Below, piece by piece: positions 27,137 through 35,892 of a stretch of 64,000 nucleotides of DNA. Where the stretch lies: the NCBI RefSeq assembly GCF_008919445.1, contig NZ_VSLG01000014.1, positions 31,344-95,343 on the forward strand. The letters are read 5' to 3'. A program made the position numbers and the translations under genes. The DNA is from Serinicoccus kebangsaanensis. Its GTDB lineage: Bacteria > Actinomycetota > Actinomycetes > Actinomycetales > Dermatophilaceae. Under the pieces are notes generated by a model. It had not been told where the DNA came from, searched no databases, and was given only the letters and a program-made list of their open reading frames with translations. Numbering within the stretch: the stretch's first letter is position 1; the number at the start of each line of letters is the position of its first letter.

Positions 27137-27805
27137 TCAGCGCTTGCCGAGCAGCGACTCCGCCAGGTCGGCCAGCGACTCGGCCAGGTCCTCGCGCACG
27201 TCGTGGGCGCTCTGCGAGAAGCTCGAGAAGGTGCCCTTGCTCTTCCCGCCGCCGACGGCCCCGGTGAGGCCGTGCCCGACCGAGCTCGCGGCTCCGGTCA
27301 CGCCGGAGGCGGCGGCCCCGGCCGCGCCGGTCACGCCGTCGGCCACCGCGCCGGCGGCGTTGCTCACGCCGCCGGCCACCGACTTGGCCGCATGCTTGGT
27401 GCCGGACAGGAACGACTGGGTCGCCAGCGTCAGCCCGGCGCCGACCAGCCAGATGTCCTTGGCGATCGGGGTGCCCTCCGCGGTCGGGCGGACGCCGTCC
27501 TCCTCGGTCATGCCGGGGGTGTTGAGGTAGAGGCCGGTCAGCCCGGCACCGAAGGCCGCGAGGGCGCCGCCGGCCACCGCGGACGGCACGGTCGGCAGCA
27601 GCAGCATCGCGCCGAGGCCGATCTCGCCGTAGGCGAGCGCCCTGGTGAAGTCACCGGCCTTCATGTCCTTGAACATGGGATAGACGCTGGAGGCCCAGCC
27701 GTGCATCTGCTCGGCCTCCTCCTCGCCGGCCTTGAGCTTGCCGATGCCGGAGTTGAGGATGAAGGCTCCGGTGGCGATCCGCAGCGGTACGTGGGTGGGG
27801 TGCAT
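27137..27805 (-). CDS. DoxX-family membrane protein with low-complexity tail
   Basis: 222-residue protein. The first 135 residues have four membrane spans and resemble DoxX (PLRIATGAFILNSGIGKL, ALAYGEIGLGAMLLLPTVP). Residues about 135-190 are an Ala/Gly/Ser/Val-rich repetitive linker (AAGAVADGVTGAAGAAASG), followed by a charged amphipathic end SAHDVREDLAESLADLAESL. The role of the tail is unknown; it may tether or oligomerise. The ATG at 27805 follows GAGGAGAG. It is divergent from the glycosyltransferase gene. Confidence 0.82.
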   Translation of the reverse strand: MHPTHVPLRIATGAFILNSGIGKLKAGEEEAEQMHGWASSVYPMFKDMKAGDFTRALAYGEIGLGAMLLLPTVPSAVAGGALAAFGAGLTGLYLNTPGMTEEDGVRPTAEGTPIAKDIWLVGAGLTLATQSFLSGTKHAAKSVAGGVSNAAGAVADGVTGAAGAAASGVTGAASSVGHGLTGAVGGGKSKGTFSSFSQSAHDVREDLAESLADLAESLLGKR

Positions 27806-27934
27806 GCTCTCTCCTCGTGGACGGGAAGTCTGCTCGCCCTACGGTATGTCGTCGGCCCGGGCTGTGCGAGGCGGGGCCGGTCACGGGGTCGGGCTAGGAT
27901 CGGCGGACCGCCCGGCCACGACGAACGAGCACCC

Positions 27935-28903
27935 ATGACCTCACCGCAGCATCCTGGCGCGCCCGCGCTCACCGTGGTCGTGCCGATGTTCGACGAGCAG
28001 GACGTGCTGCCCCTCTTCGTGCAGCGGCTGCGGGCGGTGCTGGACGGCGTCGGGCTGGACTACGAGGTGCTGGTCGTGGACGACGGCAGCACCGACGCGA
28101 CCCCCGTGCTGCTGGCGCGCGAGCGGCATACCTGGCCCCAGCTGCGGGTCGTCCGGCTGCGCGCCAACGCCGGCCACCAGGCGGCGATCTCGGCCGGGCT
28201 GGAGCGTGCCCGCGGGGAGCTGGTGGTGACGATCGACGCCGACCTGCAGGACCCGCCCGAGCTCATCGCGGACATGGTCCGGCTGGCGCGGGAGGAGGCG
28301 CTGGACGTCGTCTACGCCGTGCGCGACGACCGGTCCGCCGACACCCGGTTCAAGCGGGTGACGGCGGGCGGCTACTACGACACGATGCGCCGCCTCGGTG
28401 CGGACCACGGGCCGGCGAACGCGGGGGACTTCCGGCTGATGACGCGCGCCACCGTCGACGCGGTCACCGCGCTGCCGGAGCACCACCGGGTGCTGCGGCT
28501 GGTCGTGCCCTCGCTCGGCTTCCCGTCGGGGGTGCTGACCTACCGCCGGGACGAGCGGGCCGCCGGGCGGTCGAAGTATCCGCTGTCCTCGATGGTCCGG
28601 CTGGCGCTCGACTCGATCACGGGCGCCAGCATCGCGCCGCTGCGGCTGGCGACCTGGCTCGGCTTCATCGGCGCGGCCGTGGCTCTCGGGCTGCTCGTCT
28701 ACGCCCTCGTGGGGTATGCCGTGGGCCTGACCGTCCCCGGCTGGACGTCCACCTTCATGGTCGTGACCGCGGTCGGCGGGGTGCAGCTGCTGTGCCTGGG
28801 CATCCTGGGGGAGTACGTCGGCCGGACCTACACCATGCAGCTCGGGCGGCCCACCTACTACGTGGCTCACGACAGCCTGACCGGCGAGGACCCGCCCGAC
28901 TGA
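27935..28903 (+). CDS. family 2 glycosyltransferase (GtrB/DPM1-like)
   Basis: 322-residue polyprenyl-phosphate sugar transferase type. The GT-A catalytic domain shows VVVPMFDEQDVLP, VVDDGSTD and the DXD-like IDADLQDPPE. Two C-terminal membrane spans (about residues 243-268 and 277-303) match GtrB-like enzymes that load a sugar on undecaprenyl phosphate at the membrane. The ATG at 27935 lacks a clear ribosome site; a TAGGAT box lies at 27895-27900. No flippase gene is adjacent. Confidence 0.9.
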   Translation: MTSPQHPGAPALTVVVPMFDEQDVLPLFVQRLRAVLDGVGLDYEVLVVDDGSTDATPVLLARERHTWPQLRVVRLRANAGHQAAISAGLERARGELVVTIDADLQDPPELIADMVRLAREEALDVVYAVRDDRSADTRFKRVTAGGYYDTMRRLGADHGPANAGDFRLMTRATVDAVTALPEHHRVLRLVVPSLGFPSGVLTYRRDERAAGRSKYPLSSMVRLALDSITGASIAPLRLATWLGFIGAAVALGLLVYALVGYAVGLTVPGWTSTFMVVTAVGGVQLLCLGILGEYVGRTYTMQLGRPTYYVAHDSLTGEDPPD

Positions 28904-28932
28904 GCCGCCCCCTCCTCCCGGGGAGTGTGGTC

Positions 28933-28984
28933 GGGATAGCACAACCTTCATCGGCGAACTTCCCGATGGAGCTTGTGCTATCCC
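28933..28984. repeat. dispersed palindromic repeat, copy 2
   Basis: 22-bp arms 28933-28954 and 28963-28984 with a few mismatches and an 8-base loop. It is the inverted equivalent of the element at 14940-14991, including the flank ACCAACGTC (complement). It sits between the convergent GT2 and HelD-type genes and probably acts as a two-way terminator. Confidence 0.88.
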
Positions 28985-29025
28985 GACGTTGGTCCCGAGG
29001 GGGAGGCTGCTGGGGCGGGGCAGGG

Positions 29026-31104
29026 TCAGGAGGTGAGGGGGCCGGGCAGCGGGTCGGCGTGCACGACGGTCAGGCCGCTGACCGCGCGGGTCAGCACGAC
29101 GTAGAGCCGGCGCAGCCCGGTGCGCTCGTCCGGCTCCGCCGCGGCGATGGCCGCGGGCTCCACGACGACCACCTGGTCGAACTCCAGGCCCTTGGCGACG
29201 GTGGCCGGGACGAGGAAGACGCGGACCCGCACCGCGAGCTCTGGGTCGTCCTCCGTGTGCTCGCCGTCCAGCACCTCGTGCTCCACGCCCGCCCCGACCA
29301 GCGCGGTGCCGACGCGGGGCACCCACGCGTCGGGCACGACCACACCCACCGACCCCTCGTGCCCGGCGGCGGCCCGCGTCGCCTCGACCGCCCCCGCGAC
29401 GGCGTCGTCGACGGCGACGAGGTCCAGCCGCCCCGGGTTGGAGCGGACCGACTCCGGCGGGGCCAGGTCCGGCGCCATCGACGGCAGCAGCCGGGCGGCG
29501 AACTCGATGACCGACGACGGCACCCGGAACCCCCGGACCAGCTCCTCCAGGTGGGTGGAGCCGGAGCCCAGATCCTTGCCGAGGTGGTGCAGCGACTCCT
29601 CCCACGAGCTCGTCGACCACGGGGTGGTGCCCTGCGCCAGGTCCCCCAGCACCGTGAGCGACCCGGTCGAGGCGCGCCGCCCCACCGCGCGCAGCTGCAT
29701 GGCGGACAGGTCCTGCGCCTCGTCCAGCACCACGTGGCCCAGGCTCGGGGTCCGGTCCACCAGGTCGGTCAGCTCGTCCAGCAGCACCAGGTCGGCGGCG
29801 CTCCACCGGGCCGCGCCGGCGCTGCGCGGCCGGTCCCACACCATCGCCCGCTGGTCGTCGGCCAGGTGCTCTCCGGTGCTGAGCAGCCGGGCGAGGACGG
29901 CGGCCGGCCTCGCCTCGGGCCAGAGGGTCTTCACGTAGGCCCGCACCGGCGCCGAGCGCGCCACCGCGTCCTGCACCCGGTCGTCGGGGGAGTCCCCGGA
30001 TCGCTCCATCGCCACCATGACCGCGTGCGCGAGCCGCTGGTGCAGCATCGCCCGCGCCGCGGCATACCCCACCCCGCGGGAGCGCAGCTCGGCCACCATG
30101 TCCTCCACCTCGTAGGCCGGCACCCGCCACCTGCGTGCCCCGCGGGGCACCACCAGCGCCTCGCCCGGCCTCCCCACCTGTGCCCAGAGGGCGGTGCGCA
30201 GGACGTCGGCCATCCGTGCCTCCCCCTTGAGGCCCGCGACGGCCGGCGTGTCCGTGGAGCGCACCCGTGCGCCGGTCGCGTCGGCCACCAGCTCCTCGAC
30301 GGTGGTATGCCGCACGCTCACCTCCCCGAGCGAGGGCAGCACCGCGCCCACGTGCTCGAGGAAGGCCCGGTTGGGTCCGACGACGAGCACGCCGGAGCGC
30401 GCGAGCCGCTGGCGGAAGGCATACAGCAACCAGGCGGCGCGGTGCAGCCCGACGGCCGTCTTGCCGGTGCCGGGCGCGCCCTGGACGCACAGGGTGGTGC
30501 TGACGTCGGCGCGGACGATCTCGTCCTGGTCCGGCTGGATGGTGGCGACGATGTCGCGCATCGGCCCGATCCGCGGACGCTCGATCTCCCGCGCGAGCAG
30601 GTCGCTCCCGCTGTCGCTCGCGTCCGTGCTGCCGCCCGCCCCCGGCCGGTCGTCCAGCCACTCGTCCTCGAAGGCGGTGATCTCGCCTGCCTCGACCCCG
30701 AACCGCCGACGCCGCAGCACCCCCATCGGCTCGGTCCGGCTGGCCCGGTAGAACGGGGTCGACACCCCCGCGCGCCAGTCGATGACGACCGGGTCGCCCT
30801 CGGCGTCCGAGACGTGGCGCCGACCGATGTAGAGGTGCTCGGCGGCGTCCGCGGTCCCCGCCCGCTGGTCGATCCGCCCGAAGAACAGCGTGGTGCCGGG
30901 GTCGTCCTGCAGCGCCTTGGCCCGCAGCCAGAGGGTATGCGCCAGCGCCTCACCGGCGATGGCGTCACCGCCGTCCGCGGTGAGGGAGAGCGTGTGCTCG
31001 CGCATCCGGGTGAGCTCGGTGCGGGCGCGCGCCAGGTGCGCCTGCTCGGCGGTGAGCTCGGCCGTGGGATCCGGGGGGTGGCTGGGGGCAGGGGGAGCGG
31101 GCAT
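29026..31104 (-). CDS. HelD/HelR-type UvrD-like helicase (RNA polymerase remodeller)
   Basis: 692-residue superfamily-1 ATPase. The N-terminal helical part ELTAEQAHLARARTELTRMR resembles the HelD arm that reaches into the RNA polymerase channel; then Walker A GAPGTGKTAVGLHRAAWLLY, the DEAQ box VVLDEAQDLSAMQLR, RGFRVPSSV and VATAVKGLEFD-like ATVAKGLEFDQVVVV follow. Such proteins release stalled RNA polymerase, and the actinobacterial HelR branch also displaces rifamycins. It is transcribed 76 bases after a TetR gene and downstream of a rifampin-phosphotransferase-like gene. HelD versus HelR cannot be separated by eye. Confidence 0.88.
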   Translation of the reverse strand: MPAPPAPSHPPDPTAELTAEQAHLARARTELTRMREHTLSLTADGGDAIAGEALAHTLWLRAKALQDDPGTTLFFGRIDQRAGTADAAEHLYIGRRHVSDAEGDPVVIDWRAGVSTPFYRASRTEPMGVLRRRRFGVEAGEITAFEDEWLDDRPGAGGSTDASDSGSDLLAREIERPRIGPMRDIVATIQPDQDEIVRADVSTTLCVQGAPGTGKTAVGLHRAAWLLYAFRQRLARSGVLVVGPNRAFLEHVGAVLPSLGEVSVRHTTVEELVADATGARVRSTDTPAVAGLKGEARMADVLRTALWAQVGRPGEALVVPRGARRWRVPAYEVEDMVAELRSRGVGYAAARAMLHQRLAHAVMVAMERSGDSPDDRVQDAVARSAPVRAYVKTLWPEARPAAVLARLLSTGEHLADDQRAMVWDRPRSAGAARWSAADLVLLDELTDLVDRTPSLGHVVLDEAQDLSAMQLRAVGRRASTGSLTVLGDLAQGTTPWSTSSWEESLHHLGKDLGSGSTHLEELVRGFRVPSSVIEFAARLLPSMAPDLAPPESVRSNPGRLDLVAVDDAVAGAVEATRAAAGHEGSVGVVVPDAWVPRVGTALVGAGVEHEVLDGEHTEDDPELAVRVRVFLVPATVAKGLEFDQVVVVEPAAIAAAEPDERTGLRRLYVVLTRAVSGLTVVHADPLPGPLTS

Positions 31105-31180
31105 GAGGGCATACCTCGTCGCGGGGGCGGGAGTGGGAGGGGAAGAGAGCATACTCCTGCGCCGCGGGGACGCGGGGCGC

Positions 31181-31783
31181 TCAGCCGTCGGCGACGGACA
31201 GCAGCGGGAGCACGACCTCGTCGACGATCTCGACGACGACGTGATCGGGAATCGGTGCGCCGTGGGTGATGAAGTGGTGGCGGAGCAGCGCCGGCCCCGC
31301 CTCCACCCGGCGGTCCGTGACCCGGAGCGCGTCCACCTCCCCCCGCGCGACCGCACGGTCGACCAGCACCCGCATCGCCCGCATGGTGGAGCCGCCTGGG
31401 TGCGAGCGGACGCGGGCGGCACGGGTCGGGTCGAGCAGCGAGTCGGCCAGGACCGCCGACAGCGCGTGGCCCGCCGGCCCGGCGAGCTGGGTGGCGATCC
31501 GTCGCATGAGCGTCAGCAGGTCGGTGCGCAGCGTGCCGGTGTCGGGAGGCGAGTCGAGGTCGGGGAAGGCGTGCTGCACGGCGTCCATGAGGAGCGGGGT
31601 CTTGCCCGGCCAGCGGCGGTAGAGCGAGGCCTTGCTCGCCTGCGCCCGCTGCGCGACCCGCTCCATCCGCAGCTCGCCGTAGCCCACCTCGGCGAGCTCG
31701 GCGAGCGCCGCCTCCAGGATCGCCGCCTCCAGGGCGGCACCCCGGCGCCGGGGCGCCGCGCGGTGGTCCGGCGCGGGGCTCAC
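31181..31783 (-). CDS. TetR-family transcriptional regulator
   Basis: 200-residue repressor-type protein. The N-terminal helix-turn-helix spans ILEAALAELAEVGYGELRME...SKASLYRRWPGK (residues about 15-55). The C-terminal ligand-binding domain resembles the TetR_C_11/16 types with HHFITHGAPIPDHVVVEIVD. The GTG start at 31783 overlaps the stop of the phosphotransferase-like gene (GTGA), so it is translated from that gene's message and probably autoregulates it through the inverted repeat at 34213-34233. Confidence 0.9.
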   Translation of the reverse strand: MSPAPDHRAAPRRRGAALEAAILEAALAELAEVGYGELRMERVAQRAQASKASLYRRWPGKTPLLMDAVQHAFPDLDSPPDTGTLRTDLLTLMRRIATQLAGPAGHALSAVLADSLLDPTRAARVRSHPGGSTMRAMRVLVDRAVARGEVDALRVTDRRVEAGPALLRHHFITHGAPIPDHVVVEIVDEVVLPLLSVADG

Positions 31784-34200
31784 GGGTCGACCGCCGGGGC
31801 CGCCGTGACGGCCCCGGCGTCGCCGTCGACGGTGACCTGCTGCCCGTCGATGAGCTGCCGCGTGCCGACCGCCGTGCCCATGACGGCCGGCACGCCGTAC
31901 TCCCGCGCCACGATCGCCGCGTGCGAGCCGATCCCGCCGGTGTCCACGACGACGGCGACCGCGCGCTGGAAGAGCGGGGTCCACGAGGGGTTCGTGTAGG
32001 GGCAGACGAGCACGTCCCCGGACCGGAGCCGACCGAAGTCGCCCGGGTCGCGGATCACCCGGACCGGGCCGGTGGCGCGACCACTGCTGGCCGGGGTGCC
32101 CGACACGAGCGCGCCTGTCGGGGTGTCCCCCGCGGTGCGGAAGGCCGAGGGGGCGATGAGCGGGACCGTCGCCAGCTCGTCCCGGCGCGCGCGGCGGCGG
32201 GCGACCGTGGCCCGCAGCCTCTCGGCCTCCGCGCCGGAGACAGTGTCGGCGGCGGGGTCACCGAGCGCGGCGACCTCCTCCCAGCGCAGGTGCCAGATGT
32301 CGTCCGGCTGCCGCAGCACGCCCGCCGCGGCGAGCCGGCGGCCGACCTCGAGGACCACGCCACGCAGCACGGGCAGCACCCGGGTGGCCTGGAAGTGGGA
32401 GTCCTCGCGCAGGGCGATCCCCGCCCGCGCACCGTGCAGCAGGCGGCGGACGCGGCCCCGGAGCGGGCCGGCGAGCAGCGGGTGGGACAGCAGGTGCCGC
32501 TCCGCCGCGGCCGCACCCGCCTCGTCCGTCGTCGGGCCGCCCTGGTCCAGGAGCACGCGCACCAGCGCCAGCACCGTCTCGGGAGCGTCCCGCCAGGTCG
32601 GCAGGGACAGGTAGAGCGGGCTCTCGGACTCGCGGTGGCCGAAGCGCGCCAGGAAGGCCTCGAGGCTCGTCCGGAAGGCGGCGAAGCGGTCGTCGGTGAG
32701 CGCCGACTGCGGGGCGTCGGACCGCAGCACGGCGACGAGCTCCTCGTCGGTGCGAGCCAGGTCGGCCAGCGCCTGGAGCGCCTCGTTGCAGGCCTGCGTC
32801 GCGGTGCGGGTGCCCCGGGTCAGCAGCGGCGACCACCTCCCGAGGGCGAGCGCGACGAGGCGGAGGCCGGCGATGGCGGCGCCGGCCCTGGGCAGGTAGT
32901 CCACCCGCAGGTCGGTGACCAGGTCGCCCGCCGCGACGGCGTCCCGCTGGGTGGTGAGCAACCGGCCCCAGGCGAGGGCGGGCAGGTCCAGCCGATCCAG
33001 CCTGGCGACCTCGGCGTCGAACCTCACCCACCGCGGGTCCTCCTGCCACCGTGCCGGGTCGTAGCGGCGCAGTCGAGGCAGGTTCCGGGCCGGCGCGGTG
33101 AGCAGGTCCGCCGTGGGTCGCGGGTGCGGCGGCACGAACCGCTCGACCACGCCGTCCTGCTCGGGCAGCACCTCGTCGAAGGAGATCTCCAGCCCCGGGA
33201 TCTCGCGCAGCATGCGGTGCACCATCCGGCCCAGCCCGGGGACGACCCAGGCGCTCACGTCCATCGGGAAGGGCCGGGCCGGGAGCATCTCGAGGATCTG
33301 CGGGCCGGTGACCCGTTGGATCCGGGACAGGCGGACCGGCGGTGGGGGGAGCGCCGTCATCGGCCGTGCCTGCAGCAGCGAGGGGCCGTCGCCGGTGGTG
33401 GCCCACTCGATGTCCTGCGGACGTCCGAAGTGGTCCGCGACCTGCTGCCCCAGGGCGGCCAGCTCGACGAGGCGGGGATCGGGCAGGGTCCGCTCGGCCT
33501 CGCCGCGGGTCCGCTCCCGGACCAGACCGCCGGAGACGACCACGCTCTCCGGGGTGACCTCGCCGGAGACGAGTGCCTCACCGAGGCCGGGGGCGGCGTT
33601 GATGACGACCTCGTCGCGCGCGCCGGTGAGCGGGTTCGCGGTGAACATCACGCCGGCGAACTCGGCCGGCACCATCTCCTGGACGACCACGGCGATGCCC
33701 ACCTCGTCGGCCGGGATCCCCAGCCTGCGGCGGTAGGCGATGGCGCGCTCGGTCCACAGCGAGGCCCAGCAGTCGCTCACCGCGCGCAGCAGCGGCTCCG
33801 GCCCGGACACGTCGAGGAAGGTGTCCTGCTGGCCGGCGAAGGCCGCACCCGGCAGGTCCTCGGCGGTGGCGCTGGAGCGGACGGCGACGGGCGGCTCACC
33901 CAGCTCGGCGTATGCCCTGAGGATCTCCTCGCGCAGGTCGTCCGGGACGTCGGCGCTCGCCAGCCGCTGCCGGACCGCGCCGCCGTCACCGAGGTCCTCA
34001 CCCACCGGCAGGTCCGCGCGCCCCGCGACCTCGGCATACCCCTCCGTGGTGACGACGAACCCGCCCGGCACCGGCAGGCCGGCGCGGATCAGCTCGCCGA
34101 GGTTCGCGCCCTTGCCGCCGGCCAGCGCGAGGTCGTCGGCCCCGACCTCCGCCAGCGGCAGGACCCGGCGCCGATCGACAGGTGTCTGGCTCACGTCCAT
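31780..34200 (-). CDS. PEP-utilising enzyme of rifampin phosphotransferase (RPH)-like architecture
   Basis: 806-residue multidomain kinase. Residues about 15-300 are a PPDK/PEP-synthase-type ATP-grasp domain (GGKGANLGELIRAGLPVPGGF, VRSSATAEDLPGAAFAGQQDTFL, DIEWA). A long middle region without PEP-synthase features follows. The swivelling phosphohistidine domain is at the extreme C-terminus (GGIGSHAAIVAREYG, His about 760, some 46 residues from the end). PEP synthases have this domain in the middle followed by a barrel; RPH enzymes have it at the end, as here. Rifamycin phosphorylation is therefore plausible but unproven. GTG 34194 has better ribosome-site spacing than ATG 34200. Confidence 0.85.
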   Translation of the reverse strand: MDVSQTPVDRRRVLPLAEVGADDLALAGGKGANLGELIRAGLPVPGGFVVTTEGYAEVAGRADLPVGEDLGDGGAVRQRLASADVPDDLREEILRAYAELGEPPVAVRSSATAEDLPGAAFAGQQDTFLDVSGPEPLLRAVSDCWASLWTERAIAYRRRLGIPADEVGIAVVVQEMVPAEFAGVMFTANPLTGARDEVVINAAPGLGEALVSGEVTPESVVVSGGLVRERTRGEAERTLPDPRLVELAALGQQVADHFGRPQDIEWATTGDGPSLLQARPMTALPPPPVRLSRIQRVTGPQILEMLPARPFPMDVSAWVVPGLGRMVHRMLREIPGLEISFDEVLPEQDGVVERFVPPHPRPTADLLTAPARNLPRLRRYDPARWQEDPRWVRFDAEVARLDRLDLPALAWGRLLTTQRDAVAAGDLVTDLRVDYLPRAGAAIAGLRLVALALGRWSPLLTRGTRTATQACNEALQALADLARTDEELVAVLRSDAPQSALTDDRFAAFRTSLEAFLARFGHRESESPLYLSLPTWRDAPETVLALVRVLLDQGGPTTDEAGAAAAERHLLSHPLLAGPLRGRVRRLLHGARAGIALREDSHFQATRVLPVLRGVVLEVGRRLAAAGVLRQPDDIWHLRWEEVAALGDPAADTVSGAEAERLRATVARRRARRDELATVPLIAPSAFRTAGDTPTGALVSGTPASSGRATGPVRVIRDPGDFGRLRSGDVLVCPYTNPSWTPLFQRAVAVVVDTGGIGSHAAIVAREYGVPAVMGTAVGTRQLIDGQQVTVDGDAGAVTAAPAVDP

Positions 34201-34212
34201 CACCTCCACGTC

Positions 34213-34233
34213 TAGTGAACGAAGCGTACTCTA
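34213..34233 (-). promoter_or_regulatory. candidate TetR operator overlapping the -10 box
   Basis: TAGTGAACG (34213-34221), AAG, CGTACTCTA (34225-34233): half-sites match at 7 of 9 positions. Read on the minus strand, the distal half contains TAGAGT, a -10-like hexamer about 27 bases before the start of the RPH-like gene. Position and size suit autorepression by the TetR protein encoded downstream. Confidence 0.6.
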
Positions 34234-34267
34234 TCTGACGACCCAGCAGCCGTCGAGGGAGCAGCGT

Positions 34268-34273
34268 TAGCGT
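34268..34273 (+). promoter_or_regulatory. -10 box of the thiamine-binding protein gene
   Basis: TAGCGT, 6 bases before the ATG; no ribosome site. Confidence 0.45.
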
Positions 34274-34279
34274 GGGTCC

Positions 34280-34582
34280 ATGCTGTTCGCCTTCTCCGTC
34301 GCCCCGACCACCGCAGACGAGACCGGCTCGGTGAGTGCCGCCGTCGCCGACGCCCTCCGCGTCGTGCGTGACTCCGGGCTGCCCTACGAGCTGACCTCGA
34401 TGTTCACCACCATCGAGGGGGAGTGGGACGAGGTCATGCCGGTGATCAAGGCCGCCTGCGACGCGGTGGCCGAGCACTCACCGCGCGTCTCGCTGGTGGT
34501 CAAGGCCGACCTGCGCCCGGGGCACACCGGTCAGCTCACCGCCAAGGTGGACCGGGTCAACGCCCAGCTGTCCGCGGACTGA
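34280..34582 (+). CDS. MTH1187-family thiamine-binding protein
   Basis: 100-residue ferredoxin-like protein of the MTH1187/YkoF type, which binds thiamine or its precursors. MLFAFSVAPT at the start, GLPYELTSMFTTIEGEWDEV and RVSLVVKADLRPGH are typical. It has no signal peptide. The ATG at 34280 follows a TAGCGT box by 6 bases, suggesting a leaderless message. It shares its upstream region with the divergent RPH-like operon and converges on the Nramp-like gene. Confidence 0.88.
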   Translation: MLFAFSVAPTTADETGSVSAAVADALRVVRDSGLPYELTSMFTTIEGEWDEVMPVIKAACDAVAEHSPRVSLVVKADLRPGHTGQLTAKVDRVNAQLSAD

Positions 34583-34606
34583 CCGGCGCCGCCGCGTGCC
34601 GGACGG

Positions 34607-35878
34607 TCAGGCCAGCAGGCCGGTCTGCGAGGCCAGGAAGAGCAGCGCGAACCCGACGAGGAAGACCAGACCGACGTAGGACAGCACCCGCATGCTGCTC
34701 GACAGCTGACGCTCGCTGCGGATGATGGAGAAGTTCAGCCAGGCGAAGACCGGTGCCGTGAGGAAGGCGCTGATCATCGCGAACCGGAGCATGTCGGCCA
34801 GCGACGCGCTCATCCACACCACGATCGCCAGCGCGACGATCGAGATCCCGGTGATCCACAGGTCCTTCGAGCGGCTGCTCATCTCCGGGCTCCCGCGCAG
34901 CAACCGCACCGACTCGGCGCAGGCACGCGCATACCCGTCGACGACGGAGATCACCGTGCCGAACATGCAGGCGAAGGCGATCAGCGCCATCAGCGGCACC
35001 GCCCACTCGCCGATCGCCGCGCCGTACATGCTCATCAGCTGGGGGATGTAGGCGCCGCCGGCCATCTGCAGCTCCTGGCCGCTGCCGTACTGCACGAACA
35101 CGCCCAGCCCGATGAAGAAGACGGCCAGCACGGTGGACACGACATAGCCGGTGTTGAAGTCGAAGAGGACGTCGCGGACCGCGAGCCGCCGGCCCTGGCC
35201 CTTGGCCTTGACCCACAGCGAGTTGAGCGCGCTGATCTCGATCGGCGCCGGCATCCAGCCGATCACCGCGACCAGGAAGGGCAGCGTCGCGAGCGTCCAC
35301 GGCGAGGGGTCCTCGAAGGCTGGCTGGCGCACGGCGCCCTGGCCCGCCGCCATGGCCACGGCGACGACGGTGGAGACGGCGAGCACGGCCATGATGATCT
35401 TGGTGACGCCGTCCAGGGCCTTGTAGTGGCCGCCGACGAGCAGCAGCAGCGTCACGGCGAGCAGGCCGGTCGCGAGCACCGGCACCCCGAGCCCCCAGGA
35501 CGCCGGGAGCAGGTAGGCCAGGATCACCGTGCAGAGCAGCGCCACCCCGGCGGTCGAGATGACCGAGGACACGGCGGCGAGCACGAAGAACACCCAGAGG
35601 TATGCCGTGCCCCGCCTGGCGTAGCCCTCGACCAGGCTGCGGCCGGTCTCGGCGGCATACTGCGGCCCGAACCGGAAGAAGGGGTACTTCAGCACGTTGG
35701 CCAGCACGATCAGCCAGACCAGCTGCCAGCCGAAGAGTGCGCCCGCCTGGGTGGAGGAGATGAGGTGGGAGGCGCCGATCGCGGCGGACGCCGCCAGCAG
35801 GCCTGGCCCCATCGCCCCCCACCGGCTGCGCCAGGTCGAGCGCTCGTGCACGGTCGTGGTATCCCCGTCGATCACCAT
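34607..35878 (-). CDS. atypical Nramp-family transporter
   Basis: 423-residue membrane protein with about 11 spans, recognisable as Nramp-like by GPGLLAASAAIGASHLISST in helix 1 and GWMPAPIEISALNSLWVK in helix 6. The metal-binding DPGN of helix 1 is replaced by GASH, and the helix-6 MPH is MPA, so the transported ion cannot be assumed to be Mn or Fe. The ATG at 35878 is 7 bases after TAGCGT, giving a probable leaderless start. A 38-bp tandem array lies directly upstream. Confidence 0.83.
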   Translation of the reverse strand: MVIDGDTTTVHERSTWRSRWGAMGPGLLAASAAIGASHLISSTQAGALFGWQLVWLIVLANVLKYPFFRFGPQYAAETGRSLVEGYARRGTAYLWVFFVLAAVSSVISTAGVALLCTVILAYLLPASWGLGVPVLATGLLAVTLLLLVGGHYKALDGVTKIIMAVLAVSTVVAVAMAAGQGAVRQPAFEDPSPWTLATLPFLVAVIGWMPAPIEISALNSLWVKAKGQGRRLAVRDVLFDFNTGYVVSTVLAVFFIGLGVFVQYGSGQELQMAGGAYIPQLMSMYGAAIGEWAVPLMALIAFACMFGTVISVVDGYARACAESVRLLRGSPEMSSRSKDLWITGISIVALAIVVWMSASLADMLRFAMISAFLTAPVFAWLNFSIIRSERQLSSSMRVLSYVGLVFLVGFALLFLASQTGLLA

Positions 35879-35885
35879 GAGCCGC

Positions 35886-35891
35886 ACGCTA
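35886..35891 (-). promoter_or_regulatory. -10 box of the Nramp-like gene
   Basis: TAGCGT on the minus strand, 7 bases before the ATG at 35878; it touches the start of the 38-bp repeat array. Confidence 0.45.
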
Positions 35892-35892
35892 G

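Noticed and set aside
28933..28984. Integron attC or phage attachment site
   Set aside because: No integrase is nearby and the second copy lies at an unrelated gene end; a dispersed palindromic repeat explains it better.
31780..34200. Phosphoenolpyruvate synthase
   Set aside because: The phosphohistidine domain is at the extreme C-terminus and no PEP-binding barrel follows, so the PEP synthase order of domains is not met.
31105..34260. Rifamycin-associated element (RAE) upstream of the HelD-type or RPH-like genes
   Set aside because: I looked for the known GC-rich RAE palindrome upstream of both genes and did not see it.
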